Below are positions 23,577-32,719 of a DNA stretch of 64,000 nt, one piece after another. Where the stretch lies: assembly GCA_965246925.1 (NCBI GenBank), contig OZ251994.1:3224001-3288000 (forward strand), in the 5' to 3' direction. The position numbers and the translations under genes are program-made. The stretch is from JANPPS01 sp965246925. Its GTDB lineage: Bacteria; Pseudomonadota; Alphaproteobacteria; Acetobacterales; Acetobacteraceae. How positions within the stretch are numbered: position 1 is the stretch's first letter; each line of letters opens with the position of its first letter. The notes below the pieces were generated by a model. That model saw nothing but the letters and a program-made list of their open reading frames with translations, was not told the origin of the DNA and did no database searches.

Positions 23577-25136
23577 ATGGAACGGCATGCGACATTCGAG
23601 GCCACGCGGGCCGCCTTCGCGTGGAACATCCCGGCGCGGTTCAACATCGCCCAGGCCATCTGCGACCGGCATCCCGCCGGCCGCCCGGCGCTGATCACCG
23701 ACGCCGGCCCATGCACTTTCGGCGGCCTGCGCGAGATGTCGTCGCGGCTGGCCAATTTGTTGCTGGCGCATGGGGTCGCGCGCGGGGACCGGGTGGCGAT
23801 CCTGCTGCCGCAAAGCATCGAGGCCGCGGCCGCGCACGTGGCGGCCTATCGTATGGGGGCGATCGCGCTACCGATCTTCCCGCTGTTCGGGCCGGAGGCG
23901 TTGGAATACCGCCTGCGGGATAGCGGGGCGCGGGCGCTGATCACCAATGCGGAGGGCACGGCGAAGCTGGAGGGGGGGCGTCCGGACGTGGTGCTGGATG
24001 TCGATCGCGGCTTTCCCGACCTCCTGGCGCGGGCGCGGCCGGAGCACACCATCGCCGATACCGCCGCCGATGACCCGGCGCTGATCCTCTATACCTCCGG
24101 CACGACCGGGCAGCCCAAGGGCGTGCTGCATGCGCACCGGGTCTTGTTGGGCATGCTGCCCGGCGTCGAGCTGCCGCATGAGTTCTTTCCGCAGCCGGGC
24201 GACCGGATGTGGACCCCGGCGGATTGGGCCTGGGCGGGCGGGCTGCTGGACGTGCTGCTGCCCAGCCTGTTCCATGGCGTGCCGGTGGTGGCGCTGCGGC
24301 TGCCGAAATTCGATGCCGATGCGGCCTGGGCGCTCATGGCCCGGCACGGCGTCCGCAACGCGTTCCTGCCGCCGACGGCGCTGAAGATGATGCGGGGCGC
24401 CCCGGTTCCGGCCGGCGTGCGTCTGCGCAGCGTCGGCAGCGGCGGGGAGCGGCTGGGCGACGAGATGCTGGACTGGGGCCGCTCCGCCTTCGGGCTCACG
24501 ATCAACGAGTTCTATGGGCAGACCGAGGCCAACCTCACGGTGGGCGGGTGCGCCGGGCTGCTGCCGCCGGTGCCGGGCAGCATGGGGCGGGCGTATCCGG
24601 GGCACGTGCTGGCGGTGCTGGACGCGGACGGTCGGCGGGTGGTGGGTGCGACCGGTCAGCTCGCGGTCCGCGCCCCGGACCCGGCGCTGTTCCTGGGCTA
24701 TTGGGGCAAGCCGGAGGCGACGGCGCGGAAGTTCGTGCAGGACGAGGCGGGTGACCGTTGGCTGCTGACGGGCGACGTGGCGCGGGCGGATGCCGAGGGG
24801 AATCTCTGGTTCCAGGGCCGGGACGACGACATCATCAGCAGCGCCGGCTACCGGATCGGCCCGGACGAGATCGAGCAGTGCATCATGCGCCACCCCGGCG
24901 TGCATATGGTGGCGGTGGTGGGCGTGCCGGATGCGGTGCGGGGGGAGGCGGTGAAGGCGTTCGTGGTGCCGGCGCCGGGCTATGCGGCGGGTCCTGCGCT
25001 GGCGGCCGAGATCCAGTCCTTCGTCAAATCCAGGCTGTCCCCGCATGAATACCCCCGCTCGGTCGAGTTCCGGGAGGAGCTGCCGATGACGGTGACGGGC
25101 AAGATCAGGCGGCGGGACCTGAGAGGTGGCGGGTGA
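23577..25136 (+). CDS. Acyl-CoA synthetase (AMP-forming)
   Basis: This 519-residue adenylate-forming enzyme activates a carboxylic acid to its acyl-CoA through an acyl-adenylate. The P-loop-like YTSGTTGQPKGV, the NEFYGQTE adenine-binding motif, the TGDVA aspartate and the hinge GRDDDIISSAGYRIGP are intact. The catalytic lysine is in TVTGKIRRRDL at the C-terminus. The fit is best with the medium-chain/benzoate-like ACSM group; chain length cannot be fixed from sequence. The ATG at 23577 follows GCGAGGA. It is divergent from nitroreductase. Confidence 0.92.
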   Translation: MERHATFEATRAAFAWNIPARFNIAQAICDRHPAGRPALITDAGPCTFGGLREMSSRLANLLLAHGVARGDRVAILLPQSIEAAAAHVAAYRMGAIALPIFPLFGPEALEYRLRDSGARALITNAEGTAKLEGGRPDVVLDVDRGFPDLLARARPEHTIADTAADDPALILYTSGTTGQPKGVLHAHRVLLGMLPGVELPHEFFPQPGDRMWTPADWAWAGGLLDVLLPSLFHGVPVVALRLPKFDADAAWALMARHGVRNAFLPPTALKMMRGAPVPAGVRLRSVGSGGERLGDEMLDWGRSAFGLTINEFYGQTEANLTVGGCAGLLPPVPGSMGRAYPGHVLAVLDADGRRVVGATGQLAVRAPDPALFLGYWGKPEATARKFVQDEAGDRWLLTGDVARADAEGNLWFQGRDDDIISSAGYRIGPDEIEQCIMRHPGVHMVAVVGVPDAVRGEAVKAFVVPAPGYAAGPALAAEIQSFVKSRLSPHEYPRSVEFREELPMTVTGKIRRRDLRGGG

Positions 25137-25348
25137 GCCGGTGGTAGCGTGTCCCCCGTGAGCTTCGCACCTCTGGCTGCACTGTTGGTCGAGTGCGTAT
25201 GTCAGAGAAGAAGCATGATCCGGGATCGCTTCCAGCAAAAGGCGGTCGAAATAGCTCTGGGTCGCCGCACACGAGACTGAGCGGTCCTGTGGTCGCTTGC
25301 TGGCCGGGCGTGCTGTCCGGCCTTAGAACAGTGAGAAGGACGTGACCG

Positions 25349-25708
25349 ATGCATTATATGCTGCTCTTCAACGAAAACGCCGAGGAAAGGACGAAGCGCA
25401 CCAATCCGGCGGAGGCGGGTAGCTACTGGGGCGGGTGGACCGCCTACATAGGCGCAATCGCCCAAGCCGGAGCAATGGTGAGCGGGAATGTGCTTCAACC
25501 ACCGGAAACCAGTACGACGCTCCGGGTGGAGAACGGCAAGCGCCATATTGTCGACGGGCCATTCGCTGACACCAAGGAAATGCTGGCCGGCTATATAATC
25601 GTGGACGTCGCCGATCTCGATGCGGCGCTCGAGTGGGCCGCGCGTGCGCCTTGCGCCACGGCCGGATCGGTCGAGATCCGTCCCGTCCTTCCACCGCCGG
25701 CGGCCTAA
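25349..25708 (+). CDS. YCII/DGPF-domain protein, ECF partner
   Basis: This 119-residue protein has one YCII-related (DGPF) domain: MHYMLLFNE at the start, VDGPFADTKEMLAGYIIVDV in the centre and a C-terminal EIRPVL strand. These small ferredoxin-like proteins accompany ECF42-type sigma factors in many bacteria. Its stop overlaps the sigma-factor start by one base (TAATG), as expected for such a pair. An AAGGACG SD precedes the ATG. The biochemical role of DGPF proteins is not settled; they may sense or modify a small molecule. Confidence 0.88.
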   Translation: MHYMLLFNENAEERTKRTNPAEAGSYWGGWTAYIGAIAQAGAMVSGNVLQPPETSTTLRVENGKRHIVDGPFADTKEMLAGYIIVDVADLDAALEWAARAPCATAGSVEIRPVLPPPAA

Positions 25709-26952
25709 TGGAGGACGCGCGCCGCATCGCCGCACAGGAAGCGGAGACTGCGGCGCGCTCGTCCTATGGTAAGTTGCTGTCGATCCTCGCGGCACGATCG
25801 CGCGACATCGCCGCGGCCGAGGATGCGCTCGCCGACGCCTTCGCCGCGGCCCTCGTGCAGTGGCCGCGCGACGGCATCCCGAATAATTCGTCCGGCTGGC
25901 TGCTGACGGTCGCACGCCGGAGCATCGGCCACACCGTCGCGCGAAAGCGCAGTGCCGAAGCCGCGGTCGATCTCGTACAAATGCTTTGGGACGAACGCGA
26001 CGATGAACGCGATCAGGCAATCGCGCGCGGGTTCGGCGACGAACGCCTGCCGCTCATGTTCGCCTGTGCCCACCCGGCGATCGATCCCGACGCACAGGCA
26101 CCGTTGATGCTTCAGACCGTCCTCGGCCTCGACGCCGCGCGGATCGCCGCGTGCTTCCTGGTCTCCAACACGACGATGGGGCAGCGGCTGGTCCGTGCGA
26201 AACGCAAGGTGCGCGATTCCGGGATCGCGTTCTGCATACCCGAACCGGCGACCGCAGCCTCACGCGTGGGCGGCGTCCTGTCGGCGATATACGCTGCGTT
26301 CGGCACGGCATGGGAGGATGTGGCCGGCGCCGATGGCAAGTTGGCGGGACTGTCGAGTGAAGCCATTTGGCTCGGACGCCTGCTGGGCCAGTTGCTACCT
26401 GACGAGCCCGAAGTGATGGGCCTCTTGTCGCTCATGCTGCATTGCGAGGCGCGCCGAGATGCACGACGGGACGATGGTGGCGAGTTCGTACCTCTCCATC
26501 GGCAGGAGACGGCACGCTGGTCGCGCCCGATGATCGTCGAGGCAGAGGCGCTGCTGCATTCCGCCGCGCGAGCAACGTCGCCAGGCCGATACCAGACCGA
26601 GGCTGCGATCCAGTCGCTTCACGCACACCAACGCATGACCGGCGAGCGCTTCACAGAGCCGCTGGCGCGGCTCTACGATGTCCTTGCCGCATTCGCGCCC
26701 ACAACCGGGGTTCTGGTCGCGCGCGCAGTTGCGCACGCCGAGAACGGTGATACCGAATCGGGCTTGCACCAGCTCGACCGGATCGGAGATGCGGCCAGCT
26801 ATCAGCCGTGGTGGGCCGCGCGGGCGCGGATATGCTGGATGGCGGGTGACGAGGCTTCTGCTTGGAACGCCGCCCGGATGGCGGCGGGTCTCAGTGCTGA
26901 TCCAAGCGTGCGACGTTTCCTGCTCGACGGCGGCTTTCGCGGTCCAAGGTGA
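25708..26952 (+). CDS. ECF42-like RNA polymerase sigma factor
   Basis: This 414-residue sigma factor of the extracytoplasmic-function class has a long C-terminal extension. Region 2 includes DIAAAEDALADAFAAALVQWP and GWLLTVARR; region 4 includes QTVLGLDAARIAACFLVSNTTMGQRLVRAKRK. The remaining 200 or so residues are helical (DUF6596/TPR-like), as in the ECF42 group, whose members lack a classical anti-sigma factor and whose tail is required for activity. The DGPF gene just upstream supports this placement. The ATG at 25708 overlaps the partner stop. Targets are unknown; autoregulation of the pair is usual. Confidence 0.9.
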   Translation: MEDARRIAAQEAETAARSSYGKLLSILAARSRDIAAAEDALADAFAAALVQWPRDGIPNNSSGWLLTVARRSIGHTVARKRSAEAAVDLVQMLWDERDDERDQAIARGFGDERLPLMFACAHPAIDPDAQAPLMLQTVLGLDAARIAACFLVSNTTMGQRLVRAKRKVRDSGIAFCIPEPATAASRVGGVLSAIYAAFGTAWEDVAGADGKLAGLSSEAIWLGRLLGQLLPDEPEVMGLLSLMLHCEARRDARRDDGGEFVPLHRQETARWSRPMIVEAEALLHSAARATSPGRYQTEAAIQSLHAHQRMTGERFTEPLARLYDVLAAFAPTTGVLVARAVAHAENGDTESGLHQLDRIGDAASYQPWWAARARICWMAGDEASAWNAARMAAGLSADPSVRRFLLDGGFRGPR

Positions 26953-27040
26953 TATAGCTCGCGCCTCATCGATGCGGCTTGTCGAAAGCGAGCTACTCGG
27001 GCAGGTTGTTTGAACCGGGTGCGTTATGGCTTGTGAAGCA

Positions 27041-27619
27041 TTAGCCCGGGTCCGGTTGCGGCTGTGACGCCGTGACCTCGACGCCGGTGTAGAACTCGGA
27101 TAGCGGGATGTCGAAGCCGAGTTCCGGGAAGTGCAGCACGCCCTGCGGCCCTGCGGTTCCGGCCAGCCAGTCCTCCCCTTTGCGATAAAACACCAGCGCG
27201 CCCGCGTGGGTCTGTTCCAGAACGACGTAGCGTTGAACCGAAGGTGTGTCTCGATATTCGGCGTTCTTGACCACCAGGTCGGTATCGACGCTGGATTCGC
27301 TTAGCACTTCGAAGATGACGACGGGATCGGACACGAAGGTGGCCTTTGGAGACAGGGGCGTACAGACGACGAACGCTTCCGGATACCGGATGCTCCCGCC
27401 CACGAGTATCTTCAGCTCGCTCCCATGCACGCGGCAGCGATGCCCCCTGAGCCGTCCCACGAAGGCGTGAATGATATTGGCCTGTATGGCCGAGTGCGCA
27501 GCGGTACCTCCGGTCATGGCGATCGGCCGCAAGCCGTCGAACTCGTGCTTCAGCTCCTGCCGCTGCTCCCAGGCCAGGAAATCCTCCACAGACATCGGCC
27601 GCTTCAGGACTTGGCTCAT
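27041..27619 (-). CDS. Uma2-family (DUF820) PD-(D/E)XK nuclease-like protein
   Basis: This 192-residue protein starts MSQVLKRPMSVEDFLAWEQ and has the Uma2 fold core: ELKHEFDGLRPIAMTGG, then AHSAIQANI, then DPVVIFEVLSESS followed by D and K. The first catalytic element reads YPEAFVV where PD is usual, so the metal-binding Asp is Glu. The second (FEVLS) is intact. The ATG at 27619 follows GAGGG; that SD overlaps the uvrC stop, implying translation coupled to uvrC. Uma2 proteins are abundant in cyanobacteria and actinobacteria, and their cellular role is not known. It could be a nuclease or a non-catalytic relative. Confidence 0.85.
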   Translation of the reverse strand: MSQVLKRPMSVEDFLAWEQRQELKHEFDGLRPIAMTGGTAAHSAIQANIIHAFVGRLRGHRCRVHGSELKILVGGSIRYPEAFVVCTPLSPKATFVSDPVVIFEVLSESSVDTDLVVKNAEYRDTPSVQRYVVLEQTHAGALVFYRKGEDWLAGTAGPQGVLHFPELGFDIPLSEFYTGVEVTASQPQPDPG

Positions 27620-27626
27620 CGAACCC

Positions 27627-29528
27627 TCACTCTGCCGCCCGGGCGCTGCCGGGGTGGAAGTGCTCATACACCAATTGCGCCGTCTTGCGGTTGATTCCCG
27701 GCGCGCTCTCCAAATCCGTGAGCCCCGCCGCCTTCACGCCGCGGGCGGAGCCGAAATGGTTCAGCAGCGCCCGCTTCCGCGCCGCGCCTACCCCGGCCAC
27801 GTCATCCAGCTCGCTCGTCACCAGCGCCTTCGATCGTCCGGCGCGGTGCGTCGTGATGGCGAAGCGGTGCGTCTCGTCCCGCACGCGCTGCAGGTAATAC
27901 AGCACCGGGTCGCGCGGCGGCAGCTGGAACGGGGCGCGTCCGTCCATATGGAACCATTCGCGCCCGGCATCCCGGTCCGGCCCCTTGGCGATCGCCACAA
28001 CCGGGATCTGATGCAGCCCCAAATCCTGCATGATGCCGCGAACCGCGCTGAGCTGCCCGGCGCCGCCATCGATCAGCAGCAGGTCCGGGATCGCCGGAGC
28101 CGCGCCCTCGCCCGCGTCGCTTGCCGCCTGTTCCCGCAGGGCGCGGCCGAACCGGCGCTCCAGCACCTCCCGCATCATGGCGAAATCGTCACCCCCCTTC
28201 AGTGGACCGGTGGGGGCGATGGGGCCGCGGATGGAATACTTGCGATAGGCGTTCTTCTGGAAGCCATCCGGTCCCGCGACCACCATCACGCCATAGGCCG
28301 CGGTGCCCATGATGTGCGAGTTGTCGTAGCACTCGATCCGCTCGGGCGTGCCGGGTAGGGCGAAGGTGGCGGCCACGGCCTCCAGCAGCTTGGCCTGCCC
28401 GGCCGTCTCGGCCATGCGCCGCTCCAGCGCCTCGCGGGCGTTGGTCTCGGCATGCAGCACCACGGCCCGCTTCTCTCCGCGGACGGGGACGTGCAGGGTG
28501 ACCTTTCGCTCCGCTTTCAGGCTCAGCGCCTCCTCGACCAGCGCCGTCTCGGGCACGGCGTGGTTCAGCAGGACGCAGGGCGGGGGCGGCTTGTCGTCAT
28601 AGAACTGCGCCAGGAAGGCGGCCAGCACGGCGTCCAGCTCGGCCCCCTTCGTGTGCGTCGGAAAGAACGCGCGGTTGCCGTTGTTGCGCCCGCCCCGGAT
28701 GAAGAACACTTGGACGCAGGTCTGGCCGCCGATCTGATACCCGGCCACGATATCGGCGTCCGTCAGGCTGTTCGGGTTGATCACCGCGGTGCCCTGCACA
28801 TGCGTGAGGCCGCGGATCCGGTCCCGCAAGGACGCCGCCCGCTCGAACTGCAGGTCTTCGGCCGCCGCCTCCATCTCGCGCGCGAGGTCCTGCTGCACCG
28901 ACCCGGCCTTGCCGCCCAGGAACGCCCGCGCCTGATCGACCAGGTGCCCATACTCCTCCGGCGTCACCCGCCCGACGCAGGGGGCGGAGCAGCGCTTGAT
29001 CTGATGCAGCAGGCAAGGGCGGGAGCGGTTGGCGAACACCGTGTCTTGGCACGACCGCAGCAGGAACACGCGCTGCATGGCGGTCACCGTTTGATTGACC
29101 GCCCACACGCTGGCGAACGGCCCGTAATAGCTGCCTTTCCGCGCCCGGCTTCCCCGATGCTTGGTGATCTGCGGATACGGATGATCCTCCGTCAGCATCA
29201 GCCAAGGATAGCTCTTGTCATCCCGGAGGACGATGTTGAACCTGGGCTTCAGCTTCTTGATGAGGTTCGCCTCGAGCAGCAGCGCCTCGGCCTCGGTATG
29301 CGTGGTCATGATCTCCATGGAGACCGTCTCGTGCACCATGCGGCGGATGCGCTCGGGCTGCCGGGCGAGCTGGGTGTAGGAGTACACCCGTTTCTTCAGG
29401 CTCTTGGCCTTACCGACATAGAGGGCGTCGCCCTTGGCATCCAGCATACGATAGACGCCGGGGCTTTGCGGCATCGTCAGCAATGCCCGCTCGATCACCT
29501 CGACGCCCCGTGGGGTCATCTCATCCAT
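27627..29528 (-). CDS. uvrC: Excinuclease ABC subunit C
   Basis: This 633-residue nucleotide-excision-repair endonuclease cuts on both sides of UvrAB-marked lesions. The N-terminal GIY-YIG domain (SPGVYRMLDAKGDALYVGKA) makes the 3' cut. A cysteine cluster around CLLHQIKRCSAPCVG follows, then the UvrB-binding UVR helix near residue 215. The RNase H-like nuclease (ECYDNSHIMGTAAYGVMVV, LLIDGGAGQL) makes the 5' cut. C-terminal helix-hairpin-helix motifs (DVAGVGAARKRALL, SAPGINRKTAQ) bind DNA. The start is ATG at 29528. The downstream Uma2 gene begins eight bases past the stop. Confidence 0.97.
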   Translation of the reverse strand: MDEMTPRGVEVIERALLTMPQSPGVYRMLDAKGDALYVGKAKSLKKRVYSYTQLARQPERIRRMVHETVSMEIMTTHTEAEALLLEANLIKKLKPRFNIVLRDDKSYPWLMLTEDHPYPQITKHRGSRARKGSYYGPFASVWAVNQTVTAMQRVFLLRSCQDTVFANRSRPCLLHQIKRCSAPCVGRVTPEEYGHLVDQARAFLGGKAGSVQQDLAREMEAAAEDLQFERAASLRDRIRGLTHVQGTAVINPNSLTDADIVAGYQIGGQTCVQVFFIRGGRNNGNRAFFPTHTKGAELDAVLAAFLAQFYDDKPPPPCVLLNHAVPETALVEEALSLKAERKVTLHVPVRGEKRAVVLHAETNAREALERRMAETAGQAKLLEAVAATFALPGTPERIECYDNSHIMGTAAYGVMVVAGPDGFQKNAYRKYSIRGPIAPTGPLKGGDDFAMMREVLERRFGRALREQAASDAGEGAAPAIPDLLLIDGGAGQLSAVRGIMQDLGLHQIPVVAIAKGPDRDAGREWFHMDGRAPFQLPPRDPVLYYLQRVRDETHRFAITTHRAGRSKALVTSELDDVAGVGAARKRALLNHFGSARGVKAAGLTDLESAPGINRKTAQLVYEHFHPGSARAAE

Positions 29529-29759
29529 TCCAATGAAAATAGGCGGTCGGGGTAGGGAGGCTCAAGGGTTAGTTTCTATCCACCGTTTCTGTGGATAAGT
29601 CTGTGGACCAGGATGGGGCTAAGCGGCCGTAAGCCCGGCCGCACGGGGCTTGTCAGGATTTGCCGCAAAACTGGGCACGGTAGCTAAGCCCTTGTGTTTG
29701 CTCGATGTCCGGCTCTTCTGGCTTTGTTCACATGAGCTTTCATCGGTATCTTGCGGAAA

Positions 29760-30164
29760 TCACTCATTGTTCGGACGGCTGGTGGACAAACCCCTCGTGC
29801 GCACAACCTCGACACCGGCCGATGCTGCATCCGCAAATACGTCCAACTTCTCGACCCGCACTCTTGCAAGTGCGACTCGGGGGTCCGTCAATGCCATGGC
29901 GGCGATCCGCTCTGCCAGCGTTTCCACCAGTCTCACATGCCCTTCCGAGACCAATGTGCGTATGGATTGGGCAATCGGCTCATAGCTGACGACGCGGTCC
30001 AGCCGGTCGATCCCGTCTTGTGCCGGGTCATCGTCCACACCGAGGTCCAGATTGACGCAAACTCGCTGCGTGCCGCCATGCTCGTGCGGATACACACCGA
30101 TATGGGCGGCGAGCACCAAGTTGCGGATGAAAACGTGGCGGAGAGTCGGCGTGGCAATGTCCAT
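29760..30164 (-). CDS. folB: Dihydroneopterin aldolase
   Basis: This 134-residue enzyme of folate synthesis converts dihydroneopterin to 6-hydroxymethyl-dihydropterin and glycolaldehyde. HIGVYPHEHGGTQRVCVNLDL matches the FolB N-terminal block, VSYEPIAQSIRTLV the substrate-binding helix with its Tyr, and RVRVEKLDVFADAASAGVEV the C-terminal strand with the catalytic Lys. The start ATG at 30164 is preferred to the frame opening at 30242 because it fits family length. The gene stands apart from other folate genes and is divergent from DUF2252, with 125 bases between. Confidence 0.88.
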   Translation of the reverse strand: MDIATPTLRHVFIRNLVLAAHIGVYPHEHGGTQRVCVNLDLGVDDDPAQDGIDRLDRVVSYEPIAQSIRTLVSEGHVRLVETLAERIAAMALTDPRVALARVRVEKLDVFADAASAGVEVVRTRGLSTSRPNNE

Positions 30165-30961
30165 GCCCGGGGCTAACTGGGTTGGGCCGATGCGGCAAGG
30201 CGCGATGCGGCCAGAAGCCAGCCCTCCCCAGGAACCCTCCAAGGAGTCACAGGTTTAAACCTGCCCACCGCACACCAGGATGACGGCCCATGAAGTCTCT
30301 TGCGACCGTATGCCCAGAAAGCCGCGCCCACGTGCTGAACACTGAGCGCCGCCTCAAGATGGCCGCCTCCGCCCATGCCTATGTCCGCGGCAGCACGGTT
30401 CGTTTCTATGAATGGTTGAACGCCAGCAAGCGCCCGGCGCTGCCGGAAGGGCCGGATGCCTGGATTTGTGGTGATTGCCACGTCGGGAACCTGGGCCCAG
30501 TCGCGAGCACCGACGGTGCCTTGGCCATCCAAATCCGGGACTTGGACCAAACTACCATCAGCAACCCCGCCCATGATATGATCCGCCTCGCCCTGTCACT
30601 CGCGATGGCGGCCCGCGGCTCGGACCTGCCCGGCGTCACCACGGCGCATATGATCGAGCGGATGGTGCACGGTTATGAGGCCGCGTTCGCGCCCGAAGCG
30701 CAAGGTGAGACGCTGGACGCCGCACGCGACATGCCCAGAACGGTCCGGCACGTCATGCGCGCCGCCGCCGGACGGTCCTGGGACCATCTGGCCGACGAAC
30801 GGATCGAGGGGGACGGCCCCACGATCCCGCTCGGCAAGCGGTTTTGGCCTCTGACCAATGCGGAGCGGGAGGCGGTCACCAGCCTGTTCCAACGACAAGA
30901 TCTGGTAAAATTGGCGACGATGCTGCGCTCCCGCGAGGATGGCGCACCGGTGCGGATGCTA

Positions 30962-32013
30962 GAGCGGGATGACGTGACGCCGATTCGGTCTTGCGCGGCT
31001 CGACCGTAATCTGATTCACCCTGTGTGCTGGACAGGAGGCCAGCCCACATGGCGCGTCCTCTATCTCTCGATCTCCGCCAACGTGTCGTTTCGGCCGTCA
31101 TGGAAGGCGGCTTGTCCAACAACAAAGCCGCCGCCCGGTTCGGGATCGCCATCAGCACGGCCAACCTCTGGGTCCGCAAGTTCAAGGCCACCGGCAGCCT
31201 CGACCACGGCAAGATCGGCGGCTATAGGCCGGCGACCCTGTCGGGCTCGCATCGCGACTGGCTGCTGGAACGCTGCGCCACTGGCCGCGACTTCACCCTG
31301 CGTGGCCTGGTCACTGAGCTGGCCCAGGTACGGGGGCTGAAAGTCGATTACGTCTCGGTCTGGCGCTTTGTGCATGCCGAGGGGCTGACGCATAAAAAAA
31401 GACCATCCAGGCGAGCGAGCAGGCCCGCCCGGATATAGCTCGACGGCGCGAGCAGTGGCGCCGCTACCAGGGCCGGATCGACCCGGCGCGCCTGGTGTTC
31501 ATCGACGAGACCTGGACCAAGACGAACATGTCGCCCCTGCGAGGCTGGGCGCCAAAGGGCCACCGCTTGCTGGGCCGGGCACCCTACGGGCACTGGAACA
31601 CGATGACGTTCCTAGCGGCACTCCGGCACGACCGGATCGACGCACCGTTCCTGCTGAATGGCCCGATCAACAAGGTCAGCTTCATCACCTACATCGAGCA
31701 GGTGTTGGGGCCGACGCTGCAGCCGGGCGACGTGGTGGTGGCCGACAACCTCGGCTGCCATCGGAGCAGCGAGGTCCGTGCAGCACTGCGCGCTGTGGGT
31801 GCGCGTCTCATGCTGCTGCCGAAATACTCACCTGACCTGAACCCGATCGAGCAGGTGTTTGCAAAGCTCAAGCACCTGCTGCGAAAGGCCCAGGCCCGCA
31901 GCCGCGACGCGGTGTGCACCACGATTGGCGCGTTGCTCCACACCTACACGCGCCAAGAATGCGCCAACTACCTCACCAACTCAGGCTATGACGGACGTAA
32001 TGTCATCCCGCTT
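30962..32013 (+). mobile_element. IS630-family insertion sequence (1052 bp)
   Basis: The element is bounded by TA duplications at 30960-30961 and 32014-32015, the signature target of IS630/Tc1-mariner transposition. The left end reads GAGCGGGATGACGTGACGCC and the right end, reversed, reads AAGCGGGATGACATTACGTC; 11 bases (AGCGGGATGAC) match perfectly, with partial matching beyond. It carries one transposase in two frames. Both ends and the catalytic residues look intact, so it may be recently inserted and active. Confidence 0.93.
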
Positions 32014-32016
32014 TAG
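31049..32016 (+). CDS. IS630-family transposase, two frames joined by -1 frameshifting
   Basis: The first frame (31049-31438) encodes helix-turn-helix DNA-binding domains: SLDLRQRVVSAVMEGG and AAARFGIAISTANLWVRKF. The second frame supplies the DDE catalytic domain: FIDETW (D), VADNLGCHRS (D) and DLNPIEQVFAKLKH (E). At an A7-G run (31394-31401) a -1 shift joins the two as HKKKTIQASEQARPD, giving one product of about 320 residues. The stop is TAG at 32014-32016: TA comes from the target duplication and G from the host gene. ATG at 31049 (MARPLSLDL) is the natural family start. Confidence 0.9.
31394..31401 (+). other. Slippery A7-G frameshift site in the IS630 transposase
   Basis: Seven adenines and a G lie where the helix-turn-helix frame ends and the DDE frame takes over. 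A -1 slip by ribosomes, or slippage by RNA polymerase, restores the family reading. A one-base sequencing or replication error in the homopolymer would look the same. Confidence 0.6.
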
Positions 32017-32608
32017 ACGCCGCATATTGGCGTAAGGGCTGCAGCTCGCTCGGCCTCCTGCGGCTTGCAGTTCTGGTCGCGGTCGATACCGGCAAGGCGG
32101 AGCGGCACTGCCTGATGGATGTAAAGGAAGCGGTGTCGGCCGCCGCGCCGCGCAGCGCCGGGGCCGAACTGCCCGGCGATCCGGCGGAGCGTGTCCTGAC
32201 CGGCGCGCGCCAGCTCTCCCCGTTTCTCGGCAGCCGTATGGTGGCTTCCCGCGTGCTGGAGAAGTCGGTCTTCGTGCGTGAGTTGCTGCCACAGGATCTC
32301 AAGCTCGAGATCGAACACCTCTCGCGGGACGAAGCGATGGGCGTGGCTGAGTTCCTGGCCCACATCGTAGGCCGCGCTCACGCCCGGCAGCTGACCGCGG
32401 ACCAGCGCTCCGGCTGGCTGCGGGAACTGCAGTATGGCCGGACCGGGGCGCTGGACGCGCCGTCCTGGCTGTGGACGAGCGTGGTGGACCTGGTCGCACT
32501 GCATGAGGCCGCCTATCTGGAACATTGCCGGCGATGGGCGCTGGACGCGGCCTAGCGGGCTTTGACCTTGTCCCCCCGGCCCCCATGCGCTACACGCGCC
32601 GGCTACGC

Positions 32609-32693
32609 GCGGGCGTGGTGAAATTGGTAGACACGCCAGACTTAGGATCTGGTGGCGTAAGTCGTGGGGGTTCAAGTCCCTCCGCCCGCACCA
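32609..32693 (+). tRNA. tRNA-Leu(TAG)
   Basis: The 85-base gene has acceptor arms GCGGGCG and CGCCCGC and an anticodon stem-loop CCAGA-CTTAGGA-TCTGG with anticodon TAG. It has a long class II variable arm (TGGCGTAAGTCG region), a T loop GTTCAAGTCC and an encoded CCA. It lies between the DUF2252 remnant and tig. No duplicated 3' end that would mark an integration site was seen nearby. Confidence 0.96.
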
Positions 32694-32719
32694 TTGGCGC
32701 TGTTATAAGGACTTCCTCC

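Larger units (their letters stand above)
30290..32555 (+). pseudogene. DUF2252 gene interrupted by an IS630-family element
   Basis: The N-terminal 224 codons (30290-30961) encode DUF2252 features: KMAASAHAYVRGSTVRFYEW, CGDCHVGNLG and IRDLDQTTISNPAHD, a kinase-like nucleotide-binding fold of unknown role. The C-terminal 179 codons continue at 32016 with DAAYWRKGCSSLG. Removing the element at 30962-32013 and one TA copy joins CTA (Leu) to GAC (Asp) in frame and restores a 403-residue protein, a normal family length. The split is therefore a clean insertion. As it stands, the front part is translated past the junction to a stop at 31007-31009, giving a truncated 239-residue product. The tail has no good start of its own. 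Confidence 0.93.

Noticed and set aside
32609..32693. tRNA-Leu as an integration site for the neighbouring IS element
   Set aside because: The IS630 element ends at 32013 inside the DUF2252 gene with TA duplications; no tRNA fragment is repeated nearby.
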